A stretch of DNA of 64,000 nt from Pannonibacter indicus (GCF_001418225.1 NZ_LIPT01000001.1:248001-312000); one strand, 5' to 3'. Positions 9,225 to 18,878 are shown, numbered from the stretch's first letter. The notes: a model not told the origin generated them from the sequence alone. Program-made: numbers and translations.

Positions 9225-10244
9225 ATGCCTGCTGCCGCCCGCCGGATGCGCAAGACGACAGCCGCCCTTGCCCTTGGAATCGCGACGCTTTTTGCCGCCG
9301 TTGAATATGCCGAAGCCCGCCGGGCCGGCAGCAGCGGCTTCGGCAGCCGTGGCAACCGCACCTATTCCGCCCCCGCCCCGACCAAAACAGCCCCCGGCAC
9401 CGCCGCCCCCATGCAGCGCACCATGACGCCGCAGCCCGCACCGGGCCAGCAGGCGGCACCGGGCGCAGCCGCACGGCAGCAGCAGGCAGCCCAGCCCTCA
9501 CGCGGGCTTTTCGGCGGCATGGGCGGCGCACTGCTCGGCGGCCTGCTCATGGGCGGTCTCTTCGGCATGCTGTTTGGCGGCGGGCTCGGCGGCTTTGCCG
9601 GCTTCCTCGGCCTGATCCTGCAGGTGGCCCTGATTGCGGGCATCGCAATGCTGGTCATGCGTTTCCTTGGCGCACGGCGTCAGCAGCCGGCAGCTGCTGC
9701 AGCCGGTGGCGCACGTCCGGACCTGCGTACCAGCGCAGGCGGCAATGCGGGCACCCCCTTCAGCTTCGGCGGCAATGGCGGCGGCAAAGCAGGCCCGGCA
9801 GCAGCCGCACCGGTGCAGGCTCCTGTCATGGACACCCCGCTTGAGCTGGAAGCTGCCGATTTCGACCGCTTCGAACAGATGCTGGCCGAGGTGCAGGAAG
9901 CCTATGGCCGCGAGGACTATGCCGCCCTGCGCCGTCTGGCGACGCCGGAGGCCATGTCCTTCCTCGCCGAAGAACTTGGTGAACTCGCCTCCTCCGGCAA
10001 GCGCAACAGCGTTTCGGATGTGAAGCTGCTGCAGGGCGATCTCTCGGAGGCCTGGAGCGAGGGCAACGACGACTATGCAACGGTCGCCATGCGCTTCTCC
10101 GCAATCGACGCCATCCTCGACCGCAACTCCGGACGCGTGCTTTCGGGCAGCCTGGAAGAGCCGCAGGAAAGCACCGAACTGTGGACCTTCCGCCGCCAGA
10201 AGGGTGGAGAATGGGTGCTCGCCGCTATTCAGGGCACCGAGTAA
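9225..10244 (+). CDS. Tim44-like domain membrane protein
   Basis: A 339-residue protein with an N-terminal signal or anchor segment (TAALALGIATLFAAVEYAEA). A low-complexity Ala/Pro/Gln stretch follows, then a Gly-rich hydrophobic region with a likely membrane helix near residues 130-145 (LILQVALIAGIAMLVMRFLG). The C-terminal part (about residues 210-339) is a Tim44-type fold, with DFDRFEQMLAEVQEAYGRED and the closing ELWTFRRQKGGEWVLAAIQG. Bacterial Tim44-like proteins of this architecture are common in Alphaproteobacteria, but their role is not settled. The start at 9225 follows GGAGG. Confidence 0.8.
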   Translation: MPAAARRMRKTTAALALGIATLFAAVEYAEARRAGSSGFGSRGNRTYSAPAPTKTAPGTAAPMQRTMTPQPAPGQQAAPGAAARQQQAAQPSRGLFGGMGGALLGGLLMGGLFGMLFGGGLGGFAGFLGLILQVALIAGIAMLVMRFLGARRQQPAAAAAGGARPDLRTSAGGNAGTPFSFGGNGGGKAGPAAAAPVQAPVMDTPLELEAADFDRFEQMLAEVQEAYGREDYAALRRLATPEAMSFLAEELGELASSGKRNSVSDVKLLQGDLSEAWSEGNDDYATVAMRFSAIDAILDRNSGRVLSGSLEEPQESTELWTFRRQKGGEWVLAAIQGTE

Positions 10245-10798
10245 GACCAAATCCCGGCAAGAAACTGGTCTGGCTGGGATTTTCTTCCTCAATGCAAGCG
10301 TGAGAGCTTGTGAGGAGCAAGACCCAAACCTTGCAGGTCCCGGCACCGCCCCCGCCTCATGCATACAGGGTCATGCCCCCTGATGCGCCATTGAAACCGC
10401 CCCGCCAACGGGCGGTTTCTTTTTTGAAGTGTTGCAGGACACTCCGGGAACCTTGCTCCACCCAGAAAGGCCCGCAAACATCATCCGGACAGTACGAACT
10501 CTCAAGCAACGCGACACCTTGAGGAGCAGCCAAGCCAATGTAACTACCAAGCAACCAAAAGACGCAGAACCCGGCACAGAGAGCACCATCATAAGTGATT
10601 TCCCTATGATATCTTTCACAATGAAATCAAATTAAGGCAGAATAATCCTCACATACATCGCACATCTCTACGTCCAATTTATATATTTATTAATTCTCAA
10701 GCCAAATCATCACCTCAAACTACAAACTAAACCATCATCAGGATCGCAAGCAAAAGTCCTGATGGGCAGCAACCGGTTTCAATGCGGGGTCACAGGAA
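10245..10798. other. Gene-poor region between the Tim44-like gene and a chemoreceptor gene
   Basis: This 554-bp stretch has no supported coding sequence. It holds an imperfect hairpin at about 10250-10284, a clear terminator at 10393-10425 and an AT-rich stretch (about 10590-10740) that probably carries the chemoreceptor promoter. Confidence 0.6.
10393..10425 (+). terminator. Intrinsic terminator
   Basis: A perfect 10-bp stem (GAAACCGCCC / GGGCGGTTTC) with a 7-nt loop is followed by TTTTTT. It lies about 150 bp after the Tim44-like gene, so either that mRNA has a long 3' tail or a short untranslated RNA ends here. Confidence 0.85.
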
Positions 10799-12562
10799 AT
10801 GAGCTCTTCGCGTTCGCAGATCAGCCGCTTTCATTCTATTGCCGCAAAAATTCTTGGGCTTGCCGGCCTCCTTAGCGTGATGATGATTGTAATTGCCGCC
10901 GTAGGTCTTCTGCAGATGCAGAAGATTCGCGGGGAGCTGACAGAGATTGCCGATGAAACAATTCCCCTGACCACAAACCTCACGAATGTAACACTGCTTC
11001 AGATGGAGCAGGCATTGCTGCTGGAGCGGTTGCTGAGGGCGGGAGACCTCAAAACCTCGGAAGCAACTGGCACTGTAGGCTCTTTGTCGCCGGGACTGAT
11101 GAAGCTGGCGGAGACGGCTCAGAAGGAAATCCTTCATGCCGAAGAGGTCGCGCAACACGGCACCAAGCTTGCCAGCACTCCGGAGCACAAGGCCAAGTAT
11201 GAAACCATTCTGGCCCAGCTGAAGCGCATCAAGGCCGAACATCAGTCATATGACGAGCACATCCGGGGAATCGCTGCCCTGATCAATTCTGGAGACATAA
11301 CCAAAGCATCGGAAGCCTCCGTAAGGCTTGAGCGGGAACAGAAAGAGCTCAACAGGGAGCTGACAGGCCTGACCGAAGACCTCAACAGGTTTACGGAAGA
11401 ATCCACGCTTCAGGCCAAGGAACATGAAGCGCACGGCCTGACTGTCATGACCGTCATGTCACTCATAGCGATGGGTGCAGGCATCAGTATCGCCTTGCTA
11501 TTGTCAATCTTTGGCATCAGCCGCCCGCTGCGCAATGTCGTCCACGCCCTCAACCGCCTGGCACAGGATGACACGAGTGTGCAGCTCAAGGTGCGCAGCC
11601 GCGACGAAATCGGCGCACTGGCCGCTGCCTTCGAAGCCTTCCGCGAGAAAACCATTGAGATCAAGCGTCTGCAGGCCCAGGCAAAGGAGGAGGAAGAGCG
11701 CATCGAGCAGGAAAAGCGCAACGCCACACTTCGCCTTGCGGATAACCTGGAGGCGACGGTCAAGGGCGTGTCGGACAGCATCGCCACTGCCGTGAAGGAG
11801 CTGGAAGCCACCGCACAGATGATGGCCAGAAACGCCAATGACACATCCTCCACGGCCAACACGGTGGCTGCAGCAGCAGAAGAATCGAGCCGCGGCGTGC
11901 AGACGGTCGCTTCCGCAGCCGAAGAACTCGCCGCCTCCATCGGCGAGATCAGCCGCCAGGTGACAGCCGCTCTCGGTGCAGCCGGCACCACCACCGAGAA
12001 CGCGCGCAGTTCCAGCGAAACGGTTGGCGTATTGGCTGCGTCTGCGCGCAGGATCGACGATGTGGTGAAGCTCATCAACGACATCGCCGCCCAGACCAAC
12101 CTGCTCGCCCTCAATGCCACCATCGAGGCCGCCAGGGCCGGAGAGGCAGGCAGGGGCTTTGCCGTGGTTGCCGGTGAAGTGAAGGCACTCGCCACTCAGA
12201 CCGGACAGGCGACCGAAGACATCAGCCGCCAGGTCGGCGAAATGCAATCCGGCGCCTCCCTCACCTCCTCAGCCATCGAGGCCGTGGTGACTGCCATCAG
12301 TCAGATCAACGGCCAGATTTCGGCCATCGCTTCGGCCATCGAGGAGCAGAATGCGGTGACCTCCGAAATCGCCCGCAATGTGCACGAAGTGGCACAGGGC
12401 AGCTATGAAATCACCCGCAGCATCGGCGCCGTCCGGGAAAGCGCCATGGATTCAAGCTCCGGCGCCCGTCAGGTTCTGTCCACCGTGGGCGTCCTCTCCG
12501 AACAGTCCCGGAACCTGCAGAACGAACTCGGCACTTTCCTGCAGAACATCCGGGCGGCCTGA
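10799..12562 (+). CDS. Methyl-accepting chemotaxis protein
   Basis: A 587-residue membrane chemoreceptor. Helix 1 is near residues 15-38, followed by a helical periplasmic sensor of the four-helix-bundle kind (about 40-205). Helix 2 is near 210-235, then comes a HAMP linker ([18 protein letters not shown]) and the cytoplasmic signalling domain. The conserved hairpin tip reads [20 protein letters not shown], the contact site for CheA/CheW. No CheR-docking pentapeptide is present at the C-terminus. The ligand is unknown. The start follows CACAGGAA. Confidence 0.92.
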   Translation: MSSSRSQISRFHSIAAKILGLAGLLSVMMIVIAAVGLLQMQKIRGELTEIADETIPLTTNLTNVTLLQMEQALLLERLLRAGDLKTSEATGTVGSLSPGLMKLAETAQKEILHAEEVAQHGTKLASTPEHKAKYETILAQLKRIKAEHQSYDEHIRGIAALINSGDITKASEASVRLEREQKELNRELTGLTEDLNRFTEESTLQAKEHEAHGLTVMTVMSLIAMGAGISIALLLSIFGISRPLRNVVHALNRLAQDDTSVQLKVRSRDEIGALAAAFEAFREKTIEIKRLQAQAKEEEERIEQEKRNATLRLADNLEATVKGVSDSIATAVKELEATAQMMARNANDTSSTANTVAAAAEESSRGVQTVASAAEELAASIGEISRQVTAALGAAGTTTENARSSSETVGVLAASARRIDDVVKLINDIAAQTNLLALNATIEAARAGEAGRGFAVVAGEVKALATQTGQATEDISRQVGEMQSGASLTSSAIEAVVTAISQINGQISAIASAIEEQNAVTSEIARNVHEVAQGSYEITRSIGAVRESAMDSSSGARQVLSTVGVLSEQSRNLQNELGTFLQNIRAA

Positions 12563-12591
12563 CGGACCTCGGCAGGGATTCAGTGACAAGC

Positions 12592-12613
12592 GGGGCAGCC
12601 ATTGGGCTGCCCC
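12592..12613. terminator. Hairpin between convergent genes
   Basis: The stem GGGGCAGCC / GGCTGCCCC with loop ATTG lies between the 3' ends of the chemoreceptor gene and the EEP-family gene. There is no long U-tract on either strand. Confidence 0.6.
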
Positions 12614-12621
12614 GTCAAGTT

Positions 12622-13764
12622 TCAGGCTGGAGTCCGCCGGTCGAAATGCATCGAGACCGGCTTGTGATCGCTTGTCATCGCAAAGGCTGGCCGCGTTCCC
12701 GTAATGGCGTGATGGACGTCATGCTCCACCAGCCCTCCCGCCTGCCGCGCCCGGAAGCTGTTTGCCGTTACCTGACGGTTGCCGGTGAAGGTCTGGCTGA
12801 ACAGGATGTGATCCAGCAGGATCCGCGGACTGCGGCCGGGATCAAGCCTGTCGCGGAAGAAAACCGACCAGCGTTCCTCCTCCGGTGCGTCAAACAGGGC
12901 GTGATTGAGGAACCGGCGGGCAAAGAAGATTTCGCCCTGCAGCGTGCTGATCAGGTCGTGATAGAGGAACCGGCGCTCGATCCGCTCCTTGCCCGGCCCG
13001 TCATTCAGATCGCCCAGCACGATCAGCGGCGCGCTTGCATCTGCGGCAAAGCGGGCATCGATATAGTGCCGGACATCCGTGCACTCAGTCGTGATCCTGA
13101 CGCGGGAGTTGATCAGGTCAGCCACAAGCCCCGGATTGTTGTCGAAGAAGGCGGCATCCGTCACGTCACCCCTGCCGGAAGTGCGGGTAATCTTGCTCTT
13201 GAGATGACAGCCGATGAATTCGATGCTCACCCCATCCACATTGGCCAGCAGCACCTGCGGATGGCGCCAGTGGCTGTGATTGCGGGTGATGCGGAACAGG
13301 AGCTGGCCGTCCCGGAACTCCGGAAAGGCGACATCCCAGCTTCCAGCCCTGTGTTCTCCGCCGGAATTGGCCTCGGTCAGGCGCTTCCACTGGTCCAGAT
13401 GAAGCAGTGAACCGGAAAGGCCGGGAATGTCCCGCAGCAGGAACCAGATCCACTGGCGGCCGGTCACCGCATCCGTGCCTTGCATGCCATAGGTCCTGCG
13501 GTCATCGGAGCCGCGCGTGACAAGCCTGTAGCCGGGTGCCGCCCTCTCGAAAAAGCGCTTCGCCCGGTCCTCTCCATTCGGTCCCTCGCTGATCATCAGC
13601 ACATCGGCCGCAAGGGCGGTGATCTCGTCGCGCACTGCGGCAAGGCGGGCCTCGGCTTCCTCCCGGACGCCGTCTGAGGCGGCCTCCAGATCATCGAGCA
13701 GCTTGTCCGCATGCTCGATGTTCCAGCACGTCACCTTGAAACTCTGGATCCTGTTGTCTGTCAT
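12622..13764 (-). CDS. Endonuclease/exonuclease/phosphatase (EEP) family protein
   Basis: A 380-residue protein of the EEP (DNase I-like) superfamily, metal-dependent phosphodiesterases acting on nucleic acids or phosphoesters. The catalytic motifs appear in order: CWNIEH (residue ~10), MISEGPN with the metal-binding Glu, GCHLKSK with the catalytic His, GDLNDGP with the Asp/Asn pair, and the C-terminal SDHKPV. The ATG at 13764 follows GGGAGGTGCTT, giving MTDNRIQSFK. No signal peptide is seen, so it probably acts in the cytoplasm. The substrate is unknown. Confidence 0.85.
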   Translation of the reverse strand: MTDNRIQSFKVTCWNIEHADKLLDDLEAASDGVREEAEARLAAVRDEITALAADVLMISEGPNGEDRAKRFFERAAPGYRLVTRGSDDRRTYGMQGTDAVTGRQWIWFLLRDIPGLSGSLLHLDQWKRLTEANSGGEHRAGSWDVAFPEFRDGQLLFRITRNHSHWRHPQVLLANVDGVSIEFIGCHLKSKITRTSGRGDVTDAAFFDNNPGLVADLINSRVRITTECTDVRHYIDARFAADASAPLIVLGDLNDGPGKERIERRFLYHDLISTLQGEIFFARRFLNHALFDAPEEERWSVFFRDRLDPGRSPRILLDHILFSQTFTGNRQVTANSFRARQAGGLVEHDVHHAITGTRPAFAMTSDHKPVSMHFDRRTPA

Positions 13765-13867
13765 AAGCACCTCCCTTGCCCTGAAGGAAAGCAATTTAGG
13801 CGGGAATTGCAAAACTTACGCAACAGTCATGTCAGATTTCAGAAGGCCTCACAGCCATGGCAGGCCT

Positions 13868-14641
13868 TCAGGCCGGCGCCTTCGCCCGCGCCGCTTTGGC
13901 AAGCTCCACCAGCTTCTCACGCAGGGCCTTGGGCTCCGTCAGCGGTGTGTCGAACCACAGGCGGCAGACGCGGTCACCGGCCGCAAGATCGAGCCCCTCG
14001 GGATCAAGGCCCGTCAGCCGCCAGTTCGCCCTGGGCTGACCGCACAGAACCTGCGCATAAAGGGCAAGCGCATCCGCGTGGTCCTCATTCATGTGGGCGA
14101 CAGCACCAGCCTCCCAGCCGGACAGCGGCGCACAAAGATCCGCCGCCAGCACGAGATCTGCCGCACTCAGCGCATGGGCCTTGCCGAAGCCGCCGTTGAG
14201 GCTGGCCCTTGCCACCTCCAGCCGGAAGAAGCTCATATCCGGAAAGTCCAGGTAAAGCCCGGCCTTGGGATGGCGGGCAAGATGGCGGCGGCGGGCCTCG
14301 TCATGATCCGGCGAGCCGCGTTCAATCTCCCGCGCCACGGCCATCACCGTCATGCGCGGATGGGCCAGCGGATCGCCCTTGCCGGGTTCTCCCACAAGCA
14401 GCGAGCAGCGGCCGTCTGCCAGCATGGCCGGCTTGTGAGCCGCGAGCTTTGAGGCAAGCACGACCGGCGTTCCATCCATGGCGGCAACAGGTGTCACCCG
14501 CGAGACCAGCGGATGGCCGGTCCCCACCTCCAGAACACCGAGGGCGGCATGGCGTGCGAGGCGCAGCAGTGAGCGGGCCTGACGGCGCACCTCATCATCC
14601 ACCTCTTGAAGAAGAGCTTTTTCCTTTCCGGCTTCAGTCAC
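13868..14641 (-). CDS. HugZ-like pyridoxamine 5'-phosphate oxidase-fold protein with DUF2470 domain
   Basis: A protein of about 257 residues. The N-terminal split-barrel flavin/heme-binding domain includes ARHAALGVLEVGTGHPLVSR, and a C-terminal DUF2470 domain contains GAVAHMNEDHADAL. Proteins with this pairing (HugZ/HutZ) are linked to heme use. The frame extends upstream, with an ATG at 14677, but the GTG at 14641 follows GGAGA and gives the family-type start VTEAGKEKALLQEVDDEVRR. It stands alone here with no heme transport genes nearby. Confidence 0.78.
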   Translation of the reverse strand: MTEAGKEKALLQEVDDEVRRQARSLLRLARHAALGVLEVGTGHPLVSRVTPVAAMDGTPVVLASKLAAHKPAMLADGRCSLLVGEPGKGDPLAHPRMTVMAVAREIERGSPDHDEARRRHLARHPKAGLYLDFPDMSFFRLEVARASLNGGFGKAHALSAADLVLAADLCAPLSGWEAGAVAHMNEDHADALALYAQVLCGQPRANWRLTGLDPEGLDLAAGDRVCRLWFDTPLTEPKALREKLVELAKAARAKAPA

Positions 14642-14869
14642 CAGAGTTCTCCGAACAGCAATCTCCCTCCCCGCCATTCTATCCGCCCGGCCGCCAAAAA
14701 GACAGCCCCGGCCCTTCCGTAAAGCTGCCGCTGCAGCCGTTGCCAACATGAATGGCAGATGAACGGGCATCTCAGAGTGCATTCAGTCCCCCCATGGCAA
14801 ATTGGCACCATCGGAACACAGAGGAACGGGCCACACGGATCGAGCCCCCTCACTCAAAGGAGACGGAAG

Positions 14870-15403
14870 ATGAACACCCTGACCAAGCGCATTCTGACTG
14901 CTGCCCTTTCGGCCAGTCTGCTGGCGCCGCTGGCAACCGGCGCGCAAGCGGGCGGCTGGGGTGACCGGCACGGCGGCTGGGGCCATGGCCGCGGCTTTGA
15001 GCGCGGATATGACCGCGGCTACGACCGGGGCTGGGAAGACCGCAACCGGGTTGAGCGGGGCCGGGACCGGCACGAGGAGCGCGGCCGCAAGCGCAACAAC
15101 ACGGACGCAGCCCTTGCTGCCGGTGTGATCGGCCTTGCCGCCGGAGCCATCCTTCTGGGCACCATGAGCGGCAGCGCCAGCGCCTCCATGCCTCCCCCGG
15201 CCTATTACCCGCCGGCTCATGCTCCCATTCCCGCTCCTGGCCCGGTCTATGGCGCACCGGTCTATGGCGCACCTCAGGCATCGCCCGGCTATCTGCCATG
15301 GAGCCCGGCCTGGTACGACTACTGCAGCTCGCGCTACCGCAGCTTCAATCCGCGCACGGGCACCTTCACGACCCATGGCGGCGAGCAGCGCTTCTGCCAG
15401 TAA
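14870..15403 (+). CDS. BA14K-family secreted protein
   Basis: A 177-residue exported protein. A signal peptide ends near ATGAQA-GG, followed by a Gly/Arg/Asp-rich repeat stretch (RGYDRGYDRGWEDRNR). A hydrophobic Ala/Gly segment (AALAAGVIGLAAGAILLG) is next, then a Pro/Tyr-rich linker. The C-terminal BA14K motif is YCSSRYRSFNPRTGTF and ends in RFCQ. The family, named for a Brucella antigen with lectin-like properties, is largely restricted to Alphaproteobacteria. The start at 14870 follows AAGGAGACGG. Confidence 0.8.
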   Translation: MNTLTKRILTAALSASLLAPLATGAQAGGWGDRHGGWGHGRGFERGYDRGYDRGWEDRNRVERGRDRHEERGRKRNNTDAALAAGVIGLAAGAILLGTMSGSASASMPPPAYYPPAHAPIPAPGPVYGAPVYGAPQASPGYLPWSPAWYDYCSSRYRSFNPRTGTFTTHGGEQRFCQ

Positions 15404-15405
15404 TA

Positions 15406-15504
15406 CCAAGGCTTCCGATGCTGACGCATCGCACCTTGAAGTTGCTCAGGCGCCGCACGGGCTTGACCGGCTCTTGATGAATCAAGCTCATCGGGAGGCG
15501 GTAT
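15406..15504 (+). repeat. Dispersed structured repeat, copy 1
   Basis: About 99 bp beginning CCAAGGC three bases after the BA14K stop codon. It shares TGCTGACGCATC, TTGCTCAGGCGCCGCACGGG and GCTCATCG with copies at 18049 and 52766. Its terminal stem is CTCTTGATGA / TCATCGGGAG, which pairs fully with two G-U pairs. Confidence 0.85.
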
Positions 15505-15530
15505 AACACGGACCGTCAGCCCAATCCCCG

Positions 15531-15567
15531 GAGGGAGCCCACACTGCGGGCTCCCTTTCTTTTTTCT
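15531..15567 (+). terminator. Intrinsic terminator after the BA14K gene and repeat
   Basis: The stem GGGAGCCC / GGGCTCCC with a 7-nt loop is followed by TTTCTTTTTTC. It ends the transcript that runs from the BA14K gene through the repeat. Confidence 0.85.
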
Positions 15568-15670
15568 GTCAGACGGCCGTCAGCCCCACAATCCAACTTG
15601 CAAAGTGCCATGCGCCGTGGCTGGCTTCTCCCGCTGGCGGAAGCCGGGCATGTTTGGGAAGGATTGTGGA

Positions 15671-16309
15671 ATGACGATTGAACTCTACATCGCCTATGTG
15701 GCGGCCACTCTCGTTGTGCTCGCCATCCCCGGGCCAACCATCCTGCTGGTGATCAGCTACGCCCTGTCGCATGGCCGCAAATCGGCCGGAGCCTGCGTCC
15801 TGGGTGTCGCCCTGGGAGATGCAACAGCGGCCACCGCCTCGCTGCTGGGCCTCGGCGCTGTTCTGGCCGCCTCCGCTACCGCTTTCACCATGCTGAAATG
15901 GGCCGGCGCGCTCTATCTGCTGTGGCTCGGCATCAAGATGTGGCGGCAGCCGCCGTTCATTCCTGCAACGGACCAGATTAATGCGGCAGCACCCGCCATG
16001 GAGCCGCGCAAGATCTTCTGGAACACCTATGTGGTGACGAGCCTCAATCCGAAGGGCATCGCCTTCTTCATCGCTTTCCTGCCGCATTTCATCGCCCCTG
16101 CCGCCCCTGTGGCGCCGCAGCTGGTGCTGATGGGCGTGACCTTCGTGGTGCTGGGCGCCTTGAACGCGGGCGTTTATGCGCTCGCCGCCTCTGCGCTGCG
16201 CAAGCAGATCCGCAAGCCCTCGCTGATGAAAGCCCTCAACCGGCTTGGCGGTTCCCTGCTGATTGGCGCTGCGGCCATGACGGCCGCCCTGCGCCGGGCT
16301 GCAGCCTGA
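15671..16309 (+). CDS. LysE/RhtB-family amino-acid exporter
   Basis: A 212-residue inner-membrane protein with about six membrane helices. The conserved segment near the first helix is IPGPTILLVISYALSHGRKS, followed by ALYLLWLGIKMWR and a central SLNPKGIAFFIAFLP. The family exports amino acids and derivatives such as lysine, homoserine or threonine. The ATG at 15671 gives MTIELYIAYV. A second LysE-type gene lies at 56857. The substrate cannot be assigned. Confidence 0.88.
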   Translation: MTIELYIAYVAATLVVLAIPGPTILLVISYALSHGRKSAGACVLGVALGDATAATASLLGLGAVLAASATAFTMLKWAGALYLLWLGIKMWRQPPFIPATDQINAAAPAMEPRKIFWNTYVVTSLNPKGIAFFIAFLPHFIAPAAPVAPQLVLMGVTFVVLGALNAGVYALAASALRKQIRKPSLMKALNRLGGSLLIGAAAMTAALRRAAA

Positions 16310-16330
16310 TCCAAGACGTCACGCCCCTCG

Positions 16331-17401
16331 TCAGGACGCCTTTTTCGCGCGCTCCCGGATCACGGCGAGCGCGCGCATCGCTTCAGCCCTCTGCATACGG
16401 CCATAGCGCAGGAAGGCATCGTTGATCTCCTGACCGCTCATCTTCAGCCGCTGGGCCCGCAGCTTGACGATGTTCTTGTAGGCATTGTCCGTCACCCCGT
16501 TGGCGCGGCACAGGATGATCAGCGGCGCATCATCCGTGTTGAAGACCACCCGGGCCACCATCGCCGTGGGCAGTTCACTTACCTCCGCCAGCAGATGGGC
16601 AAGGTCCACAGGACGGTCCGTCTTGGAAAACTGGTTGACCGCATCGTCAATCGGGCGGCGGCGGGCTTTCATATCATCGATCAGCATCTTCGCACGCGAC
16701 TGGGCGCTGCCCAGATCACGCACCTGAGCCTGCACCTCCTGCGCGGCCCGCTCCGCCAGGATCTGCACCAGCGTTCCATCTCCCCCCAGATCAAGGATAC
16801 GCTTCTTCAGTTCCTCGGAGAGGTAGGGAACGAGATTGCGGGCGCCCTCGGCCGGAAGATCCTCGCGGCCGATCAGTGCTTCCTGGATCATCGGATGATG
16901 CCGGGCCTTTTCCAAGAGCATTTCAAAGACATTGGCGGTGAACCGGGCCTGCTCGTTGCCGGCGACCGTTGCCAGAACCTCGGTGTTTCCCCGGCTTACG
17001 ATGACACTTGTCACCGCCTCGTTCAGGGGCCGCCGGTCTGCGATGACGCCCAGATGATCCATGCTGCCAGTCTCGGCAAGGGACACAAGATCATCGGTGG
17101 TCAAAACCGGTGAACCGGCCAGAACCGGCGCAGCAACGTTAATCCGGTCTGCTGCAAGCGACATGATCAAGTCGCGCGGGGCCGCCTCAGCCTCGCAGAT
17201 GCGCACGGCCAGCGCCATGCGGGCTTCTTCCTCAAGCTTGCCGATCACCTTGAGCACGATATCGCCAAACAGCAGGCTGATATGGTCGACCTGATCGGAT
17301 GCGGCGGTCATGAACATGTCCGTCACCGCATCGACGAGCGCACGCCGGCCTTCCGGGGTGTTATCCCTCGCAAGTTCCGCCAGCCTGCCGAAATTTTGCA
17401 T
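16331..17401 (-). CDS. DUF2336 domain-containing protein (copy 1)
   Basis: A 356-residue, mostly helical soluble protein without signal or membrane segments. Its repeats include LAETGSMDHLGVIADRRPL and the pattern of DUF2336 proteins, a family seen in Alphaproteobacteria with helical repeats resembling HEAT repeats. The C-terminal part is basic (IRERAKKAS). It is convergent with the LysE gene. A paralogue is at 25947-27032. Function unknown. Confidence 0.75.
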   Translation of the reverse strand: MQNFGRLAELARDNTPEGRRALVDAVTDMFMTAASDQVDHISLLFGDIVLKVIGKLEEEARMALAVRICEAEAAPRDLIMSLAADRINVAAPVLAGSPVLTTDDLVSLAETGSMDHLGVIADRRPLNEAVTSVIVSRGNTEVLATVAGNEQARFTANVFEMLLEKARHHPMIQEALIGREDLPAEGARNLVPYLSEELKKRILDLGGDGTLVQILAERAAQEVQAQVRDLGSAQSRAKMLIDDMKARRRPIDDAVNQFSKTDRPVDLAHLLAEVSELPTAMVARVVFNTDDAPLIILCRANGVTDNAYKNIVKLRAQRLKMSGQEINDAFLRYGRMQRAEAMRALAVIRERAKKAS

Positions 17402-17797
17402 TTTTGCCCGCCCAAAGCATGCATCAGATCAAGAAACTACATTTTGCAGAACTTGTTACCTTTTTATTAAGCCGATGATAATTCTTACAAATAGATTTTC
17501 AACCACAAATATTTATCTCGCCGCACCTGTGTCTTGATAAATCGGCCCTGTCCCCTTGCCAAACACTGCGCCAGCGCTCCTCAGCGCCATGCACAGCCTA
17601 TAGGCAGGACTACGGTCCCGGCAGGCAGTCCCAGCCAGACAAGAACTGCCATTCATGCGCGTAATCAACGGGTTATATCTTTGAATCAGAGAAAATACGC
17701 AACGGCTTTTGCAGTGCAGCACATTTTCTGCTTTGCGCAGGCGGCCACCTTGCCTACATTAATGAACGTGCAGGAAAGGACATCGGGAGGCAAAACA
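17402..17797. other. AT-rich intergenic stretch before the 27-codon gene
   Basis: About 395 bp without a supported gene. The first 120 bp are AT-rich and probably hold the promoter of the DUF2336 gene on the minus strand. The right end carries GGGAGG for the short gene at 17798. Confidence 0.5.
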
Positions 17798-17881
17798 ATG
17801 TCGATTGTCCGCAATCTTGACGTGATAGCAGTCTGTGCAGCTTTCGTCTTCCTGGGCGCCATTGTGATCGGCGCACTGTAG
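17798..17881 (+). CDS. Small 27-residue membrane peptide
   Basis: A 27-residue peptide starting MSIVRNLDVIAVCAAF and ending IVIGAL, with one hydrophobic helix covering almost all of it and a single N-terminal Arg. The ATG follows the strong ribosome site GGGAGG with 7-nt spacing, and an intrinsic terminator lies 130 bp downstream. From memory, short alphaproteobacterial peptides with a similar NLDVIAVCAAF core exist, but I cannot search here. The size is below most gene-calling cut-offs. Confidence 0.65.
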   Translation: MSIVRNLDVIAVCAAFVFLGAIVIGAL

Positions 17882-18012
17882 GAGACCTGGAGGACTGCAG
17901 ATCTGATGCTGGCTGGGTAGACGATATGCATCAGATGGAAATCCGGCAGGCCGGAGCAACCGGCAGCCGCGCTGGAAAAGCGTAACCAGAAAATATCAGG
18001 GATCCAGTGGAG

Positions 18013-18044
18013 CGCCCGCAGGGTGATGATCCGGCGGGCGTTTT
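18013..18044 (+). terminator. Intrinsic terminator after the 27-codon gene
   Basis: The stem CGCCCGC / GCGGGCG with a 14-nt loop is followed by TTTT. It lies just before repeat copy 2. Confidence 0.75.
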
Positions 18045-18048
18045 ATAT

Positions 18049-18147
18049 CAAGGCGCCGAGACGCTGACGCATCGCTGCTTGAAGGTGCTCAAGCGCCGCA
18101 CGGGCTTGAGCACCTCCCGATGACGCAGGCTCATCGGGAGCGGGTAT
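18049..18147 (+). repeat. Dispersed structured repeat, copy 2
   Basis: About 99 bp. It has two perfect stems: GGTGCTCAAGC / GCTTGAGCACC with a 9-nt loop, and CTCCCGATGA / TCATCGGGAG with a 7-nt loop. It is the best-formed of the three copies. Confidence 0.88.
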
Positions 18148-18218
18148 CCTGTCAGGACCTCCGGATGCCGGGACAGCAGACCGGCCGCCCGGATCAGAGG
18201 CGCGGCCCTGACACAACA

Positions 18219-18240
18219 CAGCCGCCCTTTCGGGCGGCTG
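18219..18240 (-). terminator. Hairpin after azoR
   Basis: The stem CAGCCGCCC / GGGCGGCTG with a 4-nt loop lies 36 bp beyond the azoR stop codon. The minus-strand tail after it (TGTTGTG) is only weakly U-rich. Confidence 0.6.
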
Positions 18241-18275
18241 CGGAACTCTGTCTTGGGTTAAAGTTTTGCCTGAAC

Positions 18276-18878
18276 TCAGGCGGCCTTGGCGACGAGAGCG
18301 TCGATGGCCTCGTTCGCAGCCTTGATGCTGCCCTCAGCGTCCATGGCCAGCTTGTCGGCCGCCACGACTTCCACATCGGTGATGCCGAGGAAGCCGAAGA
18401 CGTGACGCAGATAGGTGGTGGCATAGTCATAGGACGAGCCGACCGGTGTGCCGCCAGAAGCTGCAACGATATAGGCCTTCTTGCCCTTCAGCAGGCCTTC
18501 CGGACCAGCTTCGGTGTACTGGAAGGTTTCGCGGGCGCGGGCCACCAGATCGATCCAGGACTTCAGCGAGGCCGGAATGCCGAAATTGTAGACCGGAGCG
18601 GCGATGACGATCACGTCAGCAGCCTTCAGTTCGGCAACGAGGCTGTCGGACAGGGCAAGCTTTGCCTTCTGTTCATCGGTGCGGGCTGCCGGATCGGTGA
18701 AGTTGGCGCCGATCCATTCTTCGTCAACCAGCGGGAAGCCGGCGGACACATCGCGGGTCACGGTCTTGGCGCCAGCGATCTTGGCCGCAAGGCCGTTCAC
18801 CAGCTTTTCGGTGAGATCGCGGGTCGCAGAGCCTGCCTTGCGGGCGGAAGCGTCAATCTTGAGAATGGTCTTGGACAT
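18276..18878 (-). CDS. azoR: FMN-dependent NADH-azoreductase
   Basis: A 200-residue flavodoxin-fold oxidoreductase that reduces azo compounds and quinones with NADH. The N-terminal phosphate-binding segment is LKIDASARKAGSATRDLTEK. The FMN contact region is IAAPVYNFGIPASLKSWIDL, and the later motif is AYIVAASGG. The length is typical of AzoR. The ATG at 18878 follows AAGGAGAGC; a longer frame upstream has no ribosome site. Confidence 0.9.
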   Translation of the reverse strand: MSKTILKIDASARKAGSATRDLTEKLVNGLAAKIAGAKTVTRDVSAGFPLVDEEWIGANFTDPAARTDEQKAKLALSDSLVAELKAADVIVIAAPVYNFGIPASLKSWIDLVARARETFQYTEAGPEGLLKGKKAYIVAASGGTPVGSSYDYATTYLRHVFGFLGITDVEVVAADKLAMDAEGSIKAANEAIDALVAKAA

